Origin: an uncultured Bacilli bacterium | GTDB lineage: Bacteria; Bacillota_I; Bacilli_A; RF39; UBA660 | Assembly: GCA_910587535.1 (NCBI GenBank) | Contig: CAJUKM010000030.1 | Span: forward strand, 1-15,863 | Length of the DNA stretch: 15,863 nt | Reading direction: 5' to 3' | In this document: piece after piece, positions 7,464 through 13,665 of the stretch | Numbering within the stretch: position 1 is the stretch's first letter | Layout: every line of letters begins with the position of its first letter | Notes under the pieces: model-generated | Databases searched by the model: none | The model's input: the letters and a program-made list of their open reading frames with translations, nothing else | What the model was told of the DNA's origin: nothing | Translations under genes and position numbers: made by a program

Positions 7464-8743
7464 AAAAGATAACGTATAAAGGTGCAGATGAGACGGTCTA
7501 TTATGAAAAACTTCCAAATGGACTAGAAGTATTTTTATATCCTCAAGAGAAAGCAAAGAATTTCTATTTGACTTTTAACGTCAAATTTGGAAGTATGGAT
7601 ACAGAGTTCAAGTGTGATAAAGAAACAAAATTTACGACCGTTCCAGATGGCACAGCGCACTTTTTAGAACATCAGATGTTTCAAGAGGAAGATGGGCATA
7701 CTGCGTTTGAGTATTACGCTACGCTTGGAAGTTCTATAAACGCCTTTACGACTTACGGTTATACTTCTTATGAGGTTATCGGATCTGACAGATTTAAAGA
7801 AAATTTAGAACTCCTTTTAGATTATGTTCAAAATCCTGTCTTTAAAGCTGGGAGTGTAAATAGAGAAAGAGGAATTATAAAAGAAGAGATAAAGATGTAT
7901 GACAATACACCTATGAGTGTTTTAAACTTCGGTTTAGAATATAATTTAAACAATACAGATAAGCATAAGTATCTCATAAGTGGAACAGAAGATGACATCA
8001 AGGAGATAACTGCTGATACTTTAGAGAAATGTTATGATGTATTCTATCATCCCTCTAATATGTTCTTAGTTTTGACAGGAAAGTTTTCTCCTCTCGAGGC
8101 ACTCGGGATAATTAAAACCAATCAGGCAAATAAAGAATTTGCGAGTAAGAAGAAAGTCACTAGAAAAAAGACTAAAGAGCCTATCGAAGTAGAGAAGAGC
8201 TACGAAGAAAGACAGATGGACGTCGGAGTTCCTAAGTTAAAAGTGGCATACAAGTTAGATAAAAGTAAGTTTAAAAATATCGACGATTTAAAACTTAGAA
8301 TATATCTAGATGCAATCTTGCAAGTGAGATTTGGAACCACTTCAGACTTACTAGAAAAGATGATAGAGGAAAAATTAGTTCCTTGGGAATTGTATCCTGC
8401 TAGGGAGGTTCGTGACGATTATGTCCTTCTAACTTTCGAAGTGGAGACCGAATATAAAGAAGAAGTTTTGGATCTAATAAGATCAGAACTCAAAAATATA
8501 AAGATAAGTAAAGAAGAATTGGAAAGAGTAAAAAAGATGAACATCGCATCATTTCTTCTCCATTTTAACGATATTTTAGAAGTTGCTCAAGATATACAAG
8601 ATGATATAGTTACAAATGGCAAAATCGAAGAAGACATAATGAAAGTATACGAAAGCTTAGAGCTAAAAGAGATCAACCAAGTGGCATCTCTTATCGACAT
8701 AGGAAACGAAAGTATATTTTATATCGATAGATTAACTGTATAA
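7460..8743 (+). CDS. ymfH: Zinc-dependent M16 peptidase YmfH
   Basis: 427-residue M16 peptidase with an intact inverted zinc site: H67-F-L-E70-H71 (HFLEH), followed by NAFTTYGYTSYEV and the distal metal ligand, probably E143, in GIIKEEIKMY. It is therefore the likely catalytic partner of the preceding HxxEH-lacking protein, as in mitochondrial processing peptidase-type pairs. Homologs in Bacillus (YmfH) are associated with EF-P 5-aminopentanol modification; the substrate cannot be told from sequence. The protein has no signal peptide and should be cytoplasmic. The start ATG overlaps the ymfF stop by four bases, with GAGGGGA at 7448-7454 as ribosome binding site. Its stop codon lies beside the left arm of a terminator hairpin. 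Confidence 0.93.
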   Translation: MKKITYKGADETVYYEKLPNGLEVFLYPQEKAKNFYLTFNVKFGSMDTEFKCDKETKFTTVPDGTAHFLEHQMFQEEDGHTAFEYYATLGSSINAFTTYGYTSYEVIGSDRFKENLELLLDYVQNPVFKAGSVNRERGIIKEEIKMYDNTPMSVLNFGLEYNLNNTDKHKYLISGTEDDIKEITADTLEKCYDVFYHPSNMFLVLTGKFSPLEALGIIKTNQANKEFASKKKVTRKKTKEPIEVEKSYEERQMDVGVPKLKVAYKLDKSKFKNIDDLKLRIYLDAILQVRFGTTSDLLEKMIEEKLVPWELYPAREVRDDYVLLTFEVETEYKEEVLDLIRSELKNIKISKEELERVKKMNIASFLLHFNDILEVAQDIQDDIVTNGKIEEDIMKVYESLELKEINQVASLIDIGNESIFYIDRLTV

Positions 8744-8759
8744 TAAATGCAGTTTTTTT
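8734..8759 (+). terminator. Intrinsic terminator of ymfH
   Basis: AACTGTA (8734-8740) pairs with TGCAGTT (8748-8754) including one wobble, with a seven-base loop carrying the stop codon, then T to 8759. Confidence 0.75.
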
Positions 8760-8769
8760 ACTATATCGG

Positions 8770-8798
8770 TTGACTAAAGTGAGACAATAAATTAAAAT
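8770..8798 (+). promoter_or_regulatory. Promoter for the small TasA-like gene
   Basis: TTGACT (8770-8775), 17 bases, TAAAAT (8793-8798), a good vegetative-sigma match. A perfect TATAAT starts at 8798 but would need a 22-base spacer. Confidence 0.6.
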
Positions 8799-8820
8799 AT
8801 AATTATAGTAGGTGAATAAT

Positions 8821-9387
8821 ATGAAGAAGCAATTCAATGGAAAGATTTTGTTTGTATTCGGATTGTTGATGGTAGGATTAGTTACAATCATATCTTTTAG
8901 TTTTGCCTATGTAAGTTATGAAGGGGAATCCAATGAACCATTCGGCATAAATGGCAGTACTGCGACTTTACCCGATATAACGTTTACTGAAAACAAAGAG
9001 GGAAATATCCTCACTAATACATATCCAGTTACCGACGAAATTGGACTCACACATGAAGCGTATACTTATACGATTAGAAACGATGAAGATAGAAGTATCA
9101 AAGTTAACGTATTATTAGAAGTTACAGCAGAAAGTACACTTGAAGATAATTTAGTAAATTTCGCTTTAGATGACGTAGTAAATACTTTAGGTAGTATCAG
9201 TAAGACGACACCGACCAAAAGTTCATATAAAAATTCTTATATCATACAAACCTTAACTCTTGCTGCAGGAGAAACTAAGAGCACATCTTTAAAGTTATGG
9301 ATAAATGAAAACGGCACGATAGAAAATGCTCAGAATAAGACTTGGTCTAGCAAAGTTACAGTTTTACCTTCATTCAACCAAGGATAA
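8821..9387 (+). CDS. Small exported TasA/camelysin-like protein
   Basis: 188-residue exported or membrane-anchored protein. A short basic start (KKQFNGK) is followed by a hydrophobic stretch at about 8-30, then an extracellular beta-rich domain of about 150 residues with no cysteine, rich in T, S, N and E. The order signal segment, a GSTATLPDITFTEN-like strand, and YTIRNDEDRSIKVNV (a strand in the position of the IRNTG segment of the 2855 protein) resembles TasA/camelysin-type matrix proteins, but identity is too weak to name it firmly. An in-frame GTG at 8812 would lengthen it by three codons, but AGGTG at 8810-8814 sits correctly as ribosome binding site for ATG 8821, which I prefer. It is transcribed alone from its own promoter. 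Its role, perhaps in surface or biofilm matrix, is inference. Confidence 0.75.
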   Translation: MKKQFNGKILFVFGLLMVGLVTIISFSFAYVSYEGESNEPFGINGSTATLPDITFTENKEGNILTNTYPVTDEIGLTHEAYTYTIRNDEDRSIKVNVLLEVTAESTLEDNLVNFALDDVVNTLGSISKTTPTKSSYKNSYIIQTLTLAAGETKSTSLKLWINENGTIENAQNKTWSSKVTVLPSFNQG

Positions 9388-9406
9388 TAATTAATTAAAA
9401 TAAAAA

Positions 9407-9491
9407 GTAAGCGCTTAGCTTTGCCGAGTTGAGTACTTACAAAATTGTTAGGGTAGTATTTAATCTTTTGTAGATTGAGTACTATTTTTTT
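9407..9491 (+). ncRNA. Tandem-hairpin RNA element ending in a strong intrinsic terminator
   Basis: Two related hairpins in the 3' region of the TasA-like gene. Hairpin 1 (9407-9440) has 14-base arms with one mismatch and several wobbles around a six-base loop, TTGCCG. Hairpin 2 (9454-9484) has 12-base arms, wobbles included, around a seven-base loop, and is followed by seven T (9485-9491). Both right arms contain the identical nonamer TTGAGTACT (9429-9437 and 9475-9483). Hairpin 2 is a convincing terminator. Hairpin 1 has no T run and is not needed for termination, so it may be a stabilising 3' UTR structure, a protein- or ligand-binding element, or part of a small RNA. I recognise no known RNA family. 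Confidence 0.6.
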
Positions 9492-9515
9492 ATACATAAC
9501 TATAATTTAAGTAAT

Positions 9516-9542
9516 AAAAAAGAGATATTTTTTAGATATCTC
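9516..9542 (-). terminator. Intrinsic terminator of the RNase J gene
   Basis: GAGATAT (9522-9528) and ATATCTC (9536-9542) form the stem with a seven-base loop. On the minus strand the stem is followed by a T run (A run 9515-9520 on the plus strand). The stem overlaps the stop codon. Confidence 0.8.
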
Positions 9543-11217
9543 ATTTTATTTCCATTACTACCGGTAGTATGATAGGTCTTCTTCCAGTTAACTCTATGAT
9601 ATATGGATTTAAATCTAGTATGATTTGATTTTTAAGATCGACGTAATTATATTTAGCATTAGCTTGAAAGTATTTCTTTACAGTAGATTCTATTCTTCTA
9701 CTTATAGATAATATCAAATCGGCGTTTTCATTTACTAAGATGAATCCTCTAGTGGTAACATTTGGATGAATCAATAATTCTTTTTTAGCGACATCTAAAT
9801 TTAATATCGCTACCAATATGCCATCTTTACTCATGAGCTTGCGATCTTTTAAAACGACGCTTCCGACACTTCCTATGCGTGAGCCGTCGACGTATACGTC
9901 TCCTGCCTGATAATTTTTTCCTCGTTTGACGCCTTCTTTAGAAAGCTCAACCGATTCTCCATTTTTTAAAATGAATATCTTATCTTCTGGTATATCACAC
10001 GAAATGGCAAGATTTTTATGTTCCTTTAACATTCTATATTCTCCATGTACTGGCATGAAGTATTCTGGCTTGATGAGTCTCAACATCAGTCTCAATTCTT
10101 CTTGTTTAGCATGACCTGAAGTGTGAATGTTAGTGAGCTCAGTATTCGTTACAACTTTGACACCTTTTAAATAAAGTTTGTTTATGATTCTATTTATTCC
10201 AGTTGCTTTACCAGGTATCGGGTTAGAAGAGAAGACAACTATGTCATCTGGCAAAAGAGTGATCTGTTTGTGAGTTCCATTAGCTATACGAGAAAGGGCT
10301 GCAAGTGGTTCACCTTGTGATCCAGTACACAAAATACATATCTCGTTCTTTTTAAGATTTTTAGCTTCGTTAGCCTCGATGAATATCGTCTTATCAGTGA
10401 TCAAATTGTTCTTTAGTGCGATATCTTTGGCGTTTTCCATGCTTCGACCGAATGTGACGATCTTACGACCGTTTTCACGGCAGGTCTCGACGATATGCTT
10501 AATTCTATAAATATTCGAAGCGAACGTTGCTAATATGATTCTATTGGAAGTATATTTAGTGAATATAGAGCTTATAGTTTCATCTACACAAGATTCACTT
10601 TTAGAGAAACCCTCACTCATAGCATTAGTCGAATCGCTCATCAAAAGTTTGACGCCTTCTTCTCCTAAGCGAGCCATCTTATGTAAATCGCTCATAGGTC
10701 CAATAGGGGTGAGGTCGAATTTAAAATCTCCTGTAGTTATTATTACGCCGTGTTTAGTATGTATCGCTATAGCGTAACTGTCTGGTATAGAGTGACTAGT
10801 TCTTATAAAGTCTACATTCATAGTCTTAAATTTGAAAACCGAATTTTCATCGAATACTTCGATATCCTCAAATTTTATGTTTCTATCTACCAATTTTTTA
10901 AGAATCAAATCGTTTGCAATTTTTGAAGTATAAATCTTAGGTATCTTAACGCTTCCTAATAAAAATGGTATACCACCTATGTGATCTTCATGTCCATGGG
11001 TAATAAATAAACCTACGATTTTACTTTCATTCTCTTTTAAATAAGATATATCTTGGATTACATAGTCGACACCGAGTAGATCGTCTTCTGGAAACATAAC
11101 TCCGGCATCGATTATTATTATTTCTTTGTCGTTTTTAACGACGTACATGTTTTTACCGACTTCGCCTAATCCTCCTAGGGCGAATACGGATACCGCATCT
11201 CTTTCATTTTCTTTCAT
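9541..11217 (-). CDS. rnj: Ribonuclease J
   Basis: Metallo-beta-lactamase/beta-CASP ribonuclease of 558 residues, matching the ~555 of Bacillus RNase J1. It degrades and matures RNA with 5'-to-3' exonuclease and endonuclease activity in the cytoplasm. The zinc site is complete: H74-G-H76-E-D78-H79 (THGHEDH), H142 in RTSHSIPDS, D164 in TTGDFKFDL, and a C-terminal HGEYRML histidine at about 391. The STN/SEGF and TGSQGEP motifs of the beta-CASP part are present. The start at ATG 11217 follows an AAGGAAA ribosome binding site (11226-11232 on the complement). It has its own promoter and terminator and is thus monocistronic, convergent with the TasA-like gene and divergent from the pilin-ftsY operon. 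Whether it is of the J1 or J2 type cannot be decided here, although length and motifs favour J1. Confidence 0.97.
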   Translation of the reverse strand: MKENERDAVSVFALGGLGEVGKNMYVVKNDKEIIIIDAGVMFPEDDLLGVDYVIQDISYLKENESKIVGLFITHGHEDHIGGIPFLLGSVKIPKIYTSKIANDLILKKLVDRNIKFEDIEVFDENSVFKFKTMNVDFIRTSHSIPDSYAIAIHTKHGVIITTGDFKFDLTPIGPMSDLHKMARLGEEGVKLLMSDSTNAMSEGFSKSESCVDETISSIFTKYTSNRIILATFASNIYRIKHIVETCRENGRKIVTFGRSMENAKDIALKNNLITDKTIFIEANEAKNLKKNEICILCTGSQGEPLAALSRIANGTHKQITLLPDDIVVFSSNPIPGKATGINRIINKLYLKGVKVVTNTELTNIHTSGHAKQEELRLMLRLIKPEYFMPVHGEYRMLKEHKNLAISCDIPEDKIFILKNGESVELSKEGVKRGKNYQAGDVYVDGSRIGSVGSVVLKDRKLMSKDGILVAILNLDVAKKELLIHPNVTTRGFILVNENADLILSISRRIESTVKKYFQANAKYNYVDLKNQIILDLNPYIIELTGRRPIILPVVMEIK

Positions 11218-11292
11218 AATAAAAATTTCCTTCTTTCTTTCTAATAATTTTTCAAATCAGATATATTTGTAAAAGCGTTAAAAGATAAGATG

Positions 11293-11321
11293 ATTATACA
11301 CTATTTGGTTTGAATTTTCAA
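11293..11321 (-). promoter_or_regulatory. Promoter of the RNase J gene
   Basis: On the minus strand TTGAAA (11316-11321), a 17-base spacer and TATAAT (11293-11298). It overlaps the divergent pilin promoter. Confidence 0.8.
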
Positions 11322-11338
11322 GTAATTACTGTTATACT
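11310..11338 (+). promoter_or_regulatory. Promoter of the pilin-ftsY operon
   Basis: TTGAAT (11310-11315), a 17-base spacer and TATACT (11333-11338) preceded by TGT, giving an extended -10. The -35 box abuts the -35 box of the divergent RNase J promoter. Confidence 0.75.
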
Positions 11339-11356
11339 TGTGTCTAGGTGATAATG

Positions 11357-11761
11357 ATGAAAAGAAACGGTTTTACATTGATCGAATTGATTTCGGTTAT
11401 CGCAGTAATCGCACTTATTTTAATAATTGCAGTGCCTTCTGTCTTTAAAGGACGAGAGAACGCAATAAAGGGGTTATCTAAAGAACAGGAGAATAACATC
11501 AAAGACGCTGTGCTCATTTTAGCGCTCGATTTGGACGATTATACGTCCGATATCTATAATTGCAATAGCAGATCTTGGATGAGTGAGAAGTGCGAAAAGG
11601 ATAGCAAAGAAAAGTGGGTTTCGGCTACGGTTACAGTCGAAGATTTAAAGTCACACGAATATTTCGACGATCGAAAAGGAGTATGTTCTGGTACAATCAA
11701 AGTGTCTAAAACAGGTTCTCCATATGAAGTGACTTTACTAGAAGATATTGAGTGTGAGTAG
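11357..11761 (+). CDS. Type IV pilin-like (prepilin) protein, cysteine-containing
   Basis: 134-residue protein with a textbook type IV prepilin N-terminus: MKRNG followed by FTLIELISVIAVIALI, giving cleavage after G5, phenylalanine at mature position 1 and glutamate at mature position 5. A single hydrophobic helix of about 20 residues follows, then a small charged domain with four cysteines (in YNCN, EKCEK, GVCSG and IECE) that could form two disulfides outside the cell. No prepilin peptidase, assembly ATPase or platform gene is in the window. In-frame GTG 11348 and ATG 11354 exist, but AGGTG at 11346-11350 is best spaced for ATG 11357. It leads an operon with ftsY, which starts 11 bases after the stop with the ribosome binding site overlapping that stop. 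It could be a competence-type pseudopilin or a free-standing anchored protein. Confidence 0.8.
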   Translation: MKRNGFTLIELISVIAVIALILIIAVPSVFKGRENAIKGLSKEQENNIKDAVLILALDLDDYTSDIYNCNSRSWMSEKCEKDSKEKWVSATVTVEDLKSHEYFDDRKGVCSGTIKVSKTGSPYEVTLLEDIECE

Positions 11762-11772
11762 GGGGAGATCAT

Positions 11773-12744
11773 ATGGGACTATTCGATAAATTTAAAAATG
11801 CTTTTAAAAAAGAAAACAAGGAAGATATCGCAAGTTATGATGAAGGTTTAGAGAAGACGAGAAAAGAATTCGTATCTAAAATTAGCTTGCTCGGTATAAA
11901 ATATACGAAGATAAGTGGAGATTATTATGAGGAATTAGAAAGAATTCTAATCGAAGCGGATATAGGCGTTAAAACTGTCTACGATTTACTCGATAAACTC
12001 AAAAAGAGAGTCAAAGAGGAAAATATTACGAGCACTAAAGATCTTGGTGAAGTAATCGTCGATGAGATGTTTTTAATCTACGTTGGAAGCGACAGTCTTT
12101 CAGATAAGATAAAGATGAACGAAGATGGTCCAACGGTCATTTTGATGGTCGGAGTAAACGGTGTAGGTAAAACGACGACGATAGGAAAACTCGCAAACAA
12201 ATATAAAAAAGAAGGACATAGCGTCCTATTGATCGCTGGAGATACTTTTAGAGCGGGCGCAACGGAACAGTTAAAAATTTGGGCAAATAGAGTCGGAGTA
12301 GATTTTTATGGTAAAGAGAATTCCGATCCAGCTGGTGTCATATACGATGGACTATTACAAGCAAAAGAAAAAGAAAACGACATAGTTTTGATCGATACTG
12401 CTGGGCGTCTTCAGAATAAGATCGGTTTGATGGCTGAACTCGAGAAAGTAAACAAAGTAATCGGAAAGCACGTCCCTAATGCTCCGCAAGAGACTTTACT
12501 AGTAATCGATGCTTCTACTGGACAAAACGGAATAAGTCAAGCTGAGAGTTTTAAGAGCATAACAAATATTACAGGTATTGTCCTTACAAAGCTCGATGGA
12601 ACTGCTAAAGGTGGAATAGTTCTTGCGATTAAAGAAAGTGTCGGATTGCCTGTAAAATTTATCGGCTTAGGTGAGGGTGTAGAAGACTTAAAATCGTTCG
12701 ATATCGAGTCCTACATTTACGGGTTATTTAAGGATATGATGTGA
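11773..12744 (+). CDS. ftsY: Signal recognition particle receptor FtsY
   Basis: SRP-receptor GTPase, which docks ribosome-nascent-chain-SRP complexes at the membrane for co-translational insertion. At 323 residues it is close to Bacillus FtsY (329); the acidic A region is reduced to a short charged N-terminus (about 1-25). The N domain (about 26-110) is followed by the G domain with the P-loop G127-VNGVGKT (lysine K133), the insertion-box motif GDTFRAGATEQL, DTAGR at 208-212, TKLDGTAKGG from T272, and the closing GLGEGVEDLKSFD. The start ATG 11773 follows GGGGGAG, which overlaps the pilin stop. Its TGA overlaps the next start, so ylxM is translationally coupled. Confidence 0.97.
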   Translation: MGLFDKFKNAFKKENKEDIASYDEGLEKTRKEFVSKISLLGIKYTKISGDYYEELERILIEADIGVKTVYDLLDKLKKRVKEENITSTKDLGEVIVDEMFLIYVGSDSLSDKIKMNEDGPTVILMVGVNGVGKTTTIGKLANKYKKEGHSVLLIAGDTFRAGATEQLKIWANRVGVDFYGKENSDPAGVIYDGLLQAKEKENDIVLIDTAGRLQNKIGLMAELEKVNKVIGKHVPNAPQETLLVIDASTGQNGISQAESFKSITNITGIVLTKLDGTAKGGIVLAIKESVGLPVKFIGLGEGVEDLKSFDIESYIYGLFKDMM

Positions 12745-13052
12745 TGGAAGAAGTGCTTTATTATAGTGAATTATTCGATATATATAAAGATCTATTAACG
12801 GAGAAACAAATGGCAACATTTAGAGATTATTATTTCGAAAATTTGACTATAGAAGAGATCGCAACGAATTTTGATATTAGTAAAAACGCCGTGAGTAAAA
12901 GTCTAAAACAGATAAAGCTTTTATTAGATGATTACGAGAAATCTCTTCGAGTTAAAAAGTATATGGATTCGTTGAAAGAAGAATTCCAAGCGGAAGAAGA
13001 CATATTGATACGAATCCAAAAATATGATAATATTATAGTGTCAGAGTACTAG
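12744..13052 (+). CDS. ylxM: YlxM / UPF0122 helix-turn-helix protein
   Basis: 102-residue helical protein of the YlxM family, normally found with ftsY and ffh and thought to modulate the SRP pathway. Residues about 18-60 form a sigma-70 region 4-like helix-turn-helix: LTEKQMATFRDYYFENLTIEEIA, then SKNAVSKSLKQIK (family pattern SRQAVYDNIKR). A charged helical tail follows. ATG 12744 overlaps the ftsY stop by one base (TGATG); an in-frame GTG at 12741 is an alternative. AAGGA at 12730-12734 serves as ribosome binding site. Unusually, the following gene is lemA and not ffh. Confidence 0.88.
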   Translation: MEEVLYYSELFDIYKDLLTEKQMATFRDYYFENLTIEEIATNFDISKNAVSKSLKQIKLLLDDYEKSLRVKKYMDSLKEEFQAEEDILIRIQKYDNIIVSEY

Positions 13053-13071
13053 AAAGGAATAGAAAGTACAT

Positions 13072-13626
13072 ATGGAAATGTGGATGATAATTGTATTAGT
13101 AGTAGTTTTACTTTTAATCATATATGTAATCGCTACTTATAACAGATTAGTCGGTCTTAGAAATAGAGTAAGAGATCAATGGAGTCAAATAGATGTCGAA
13201 TTGAAAAGAAGATTCGATTTAATTCCTAACTTTGTAAATACTGTAAAAGGCTATGCTAAACACGAGTCTGATACTTTAGAAAACGTCATAAAAGCTAGAA
13301 ACACATATTTGACAGCCGATTCTAAGGAAAAGGCAATGGAAGCCGATGGAGAACTTACAAGTGCGATCAATAAATTATTTGCACTTGCAGAAGCGTATCC
13401 AGATTTAAAAGCTAATCAAAATTTCTTAGATTTACAAAACCAGTTGAATGAAACAGAGAACAAGATCAGTTATGCTCGTAAATTTTATAACGATACAGCT
13501 CTACAATTAAATAACAAAATAGAGATGTTTCCGAGTAATATAATTGCAAAGTTATTTAAATTTACTAAGGTCGAATTCTTTAAAGCTCAAGAAGTTGAGA
13601 GAGAAAACGTCAAAGTCGAATTTTAA
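13072..13626 (+). CDS. lemA: LemA family membrane protein
   Basis: 184 residues, the usual length. One N-terminal transmembrane helix (about 4-24) is followed by a long four-helix cytoplasmic or external domain with family signatures YNRLVGLRNRVRDQWSQIDV, LKRRFDLIPNFVNTVKGYA, ARKFYNDTALQLNNKIEMFP and the end FKAQEVERENVKVEF. The biochemical role of LemA proteins is not established. They frequently neighbour DUF2207 or TPM-domain membrane proteins, as here. The ribosome binding site AAAGGAA (13053-13059) is rather far from ATG 13072; ATG 13078 is an alternative start. It lies 19 bases after ylxM with no promoter evident, so it is probably part of the same operon. Confidence 0.95.
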   Translation: MEMWMIIVLVVVLLLIIYVIATYNRLVGLRNRVRDQWSQIDVELKRRFDLIPNFVNTVKGYAKHESDTLENVIKARNTYLTADSKEKAMEADGELTSAINKLFALAEAYPDLKANQNFLDLQNQLNETENKISYARKFYNDTALQLNNKIEMFPSNIIAKLFKFTKVEFFKAQEVERENVKVEF

Positions 13627-13655
13627 ACTTAACTTTTAATAGTTAAGTTTTTTTT
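13625..13655 (+). terminator. Attenuator-like intrinsic terminator between lemA and the DUF2207 gene
   Basis: AAACTTAAC (13625-13633) and GTTAAGTTT (13642-13650) form a perfect nine-base stem with an eight-base loop, followed by T to 13655. The left arm begins in the lemA stop codon, and the T run touches the GGAGG ribosome binding site (13656-13660) of the next gene. Confidence 0.85.
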
Positions 13656-13665
13656 GGAGGATAGA

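Noticed and set aside
8798..8803. TATAAT as the -10 of the small TasA-like gene
   Set aside because: The nearest -35 (TTGACT) would be 22 bases away; the overlapping TAAAAT gives a 17-base spacer and is preferred, although the choice is not certain.
9388..9540. Possible DGR template repeat in the intergenic region
   Set aside because: No stretch here, or in any other intergenic gap on either strand, resembles the variable segment edges (TCGCTCTCGCCT or GCGGTCGCTCC).
10535..10777. Plus-strand open frame inside the RNase J gene
   Set aside because: It is antisense to a strongly conserved catalytic gene, without a ribosome binding site or recognisable protein; a shadow frame, like the other antisense frames in the window.
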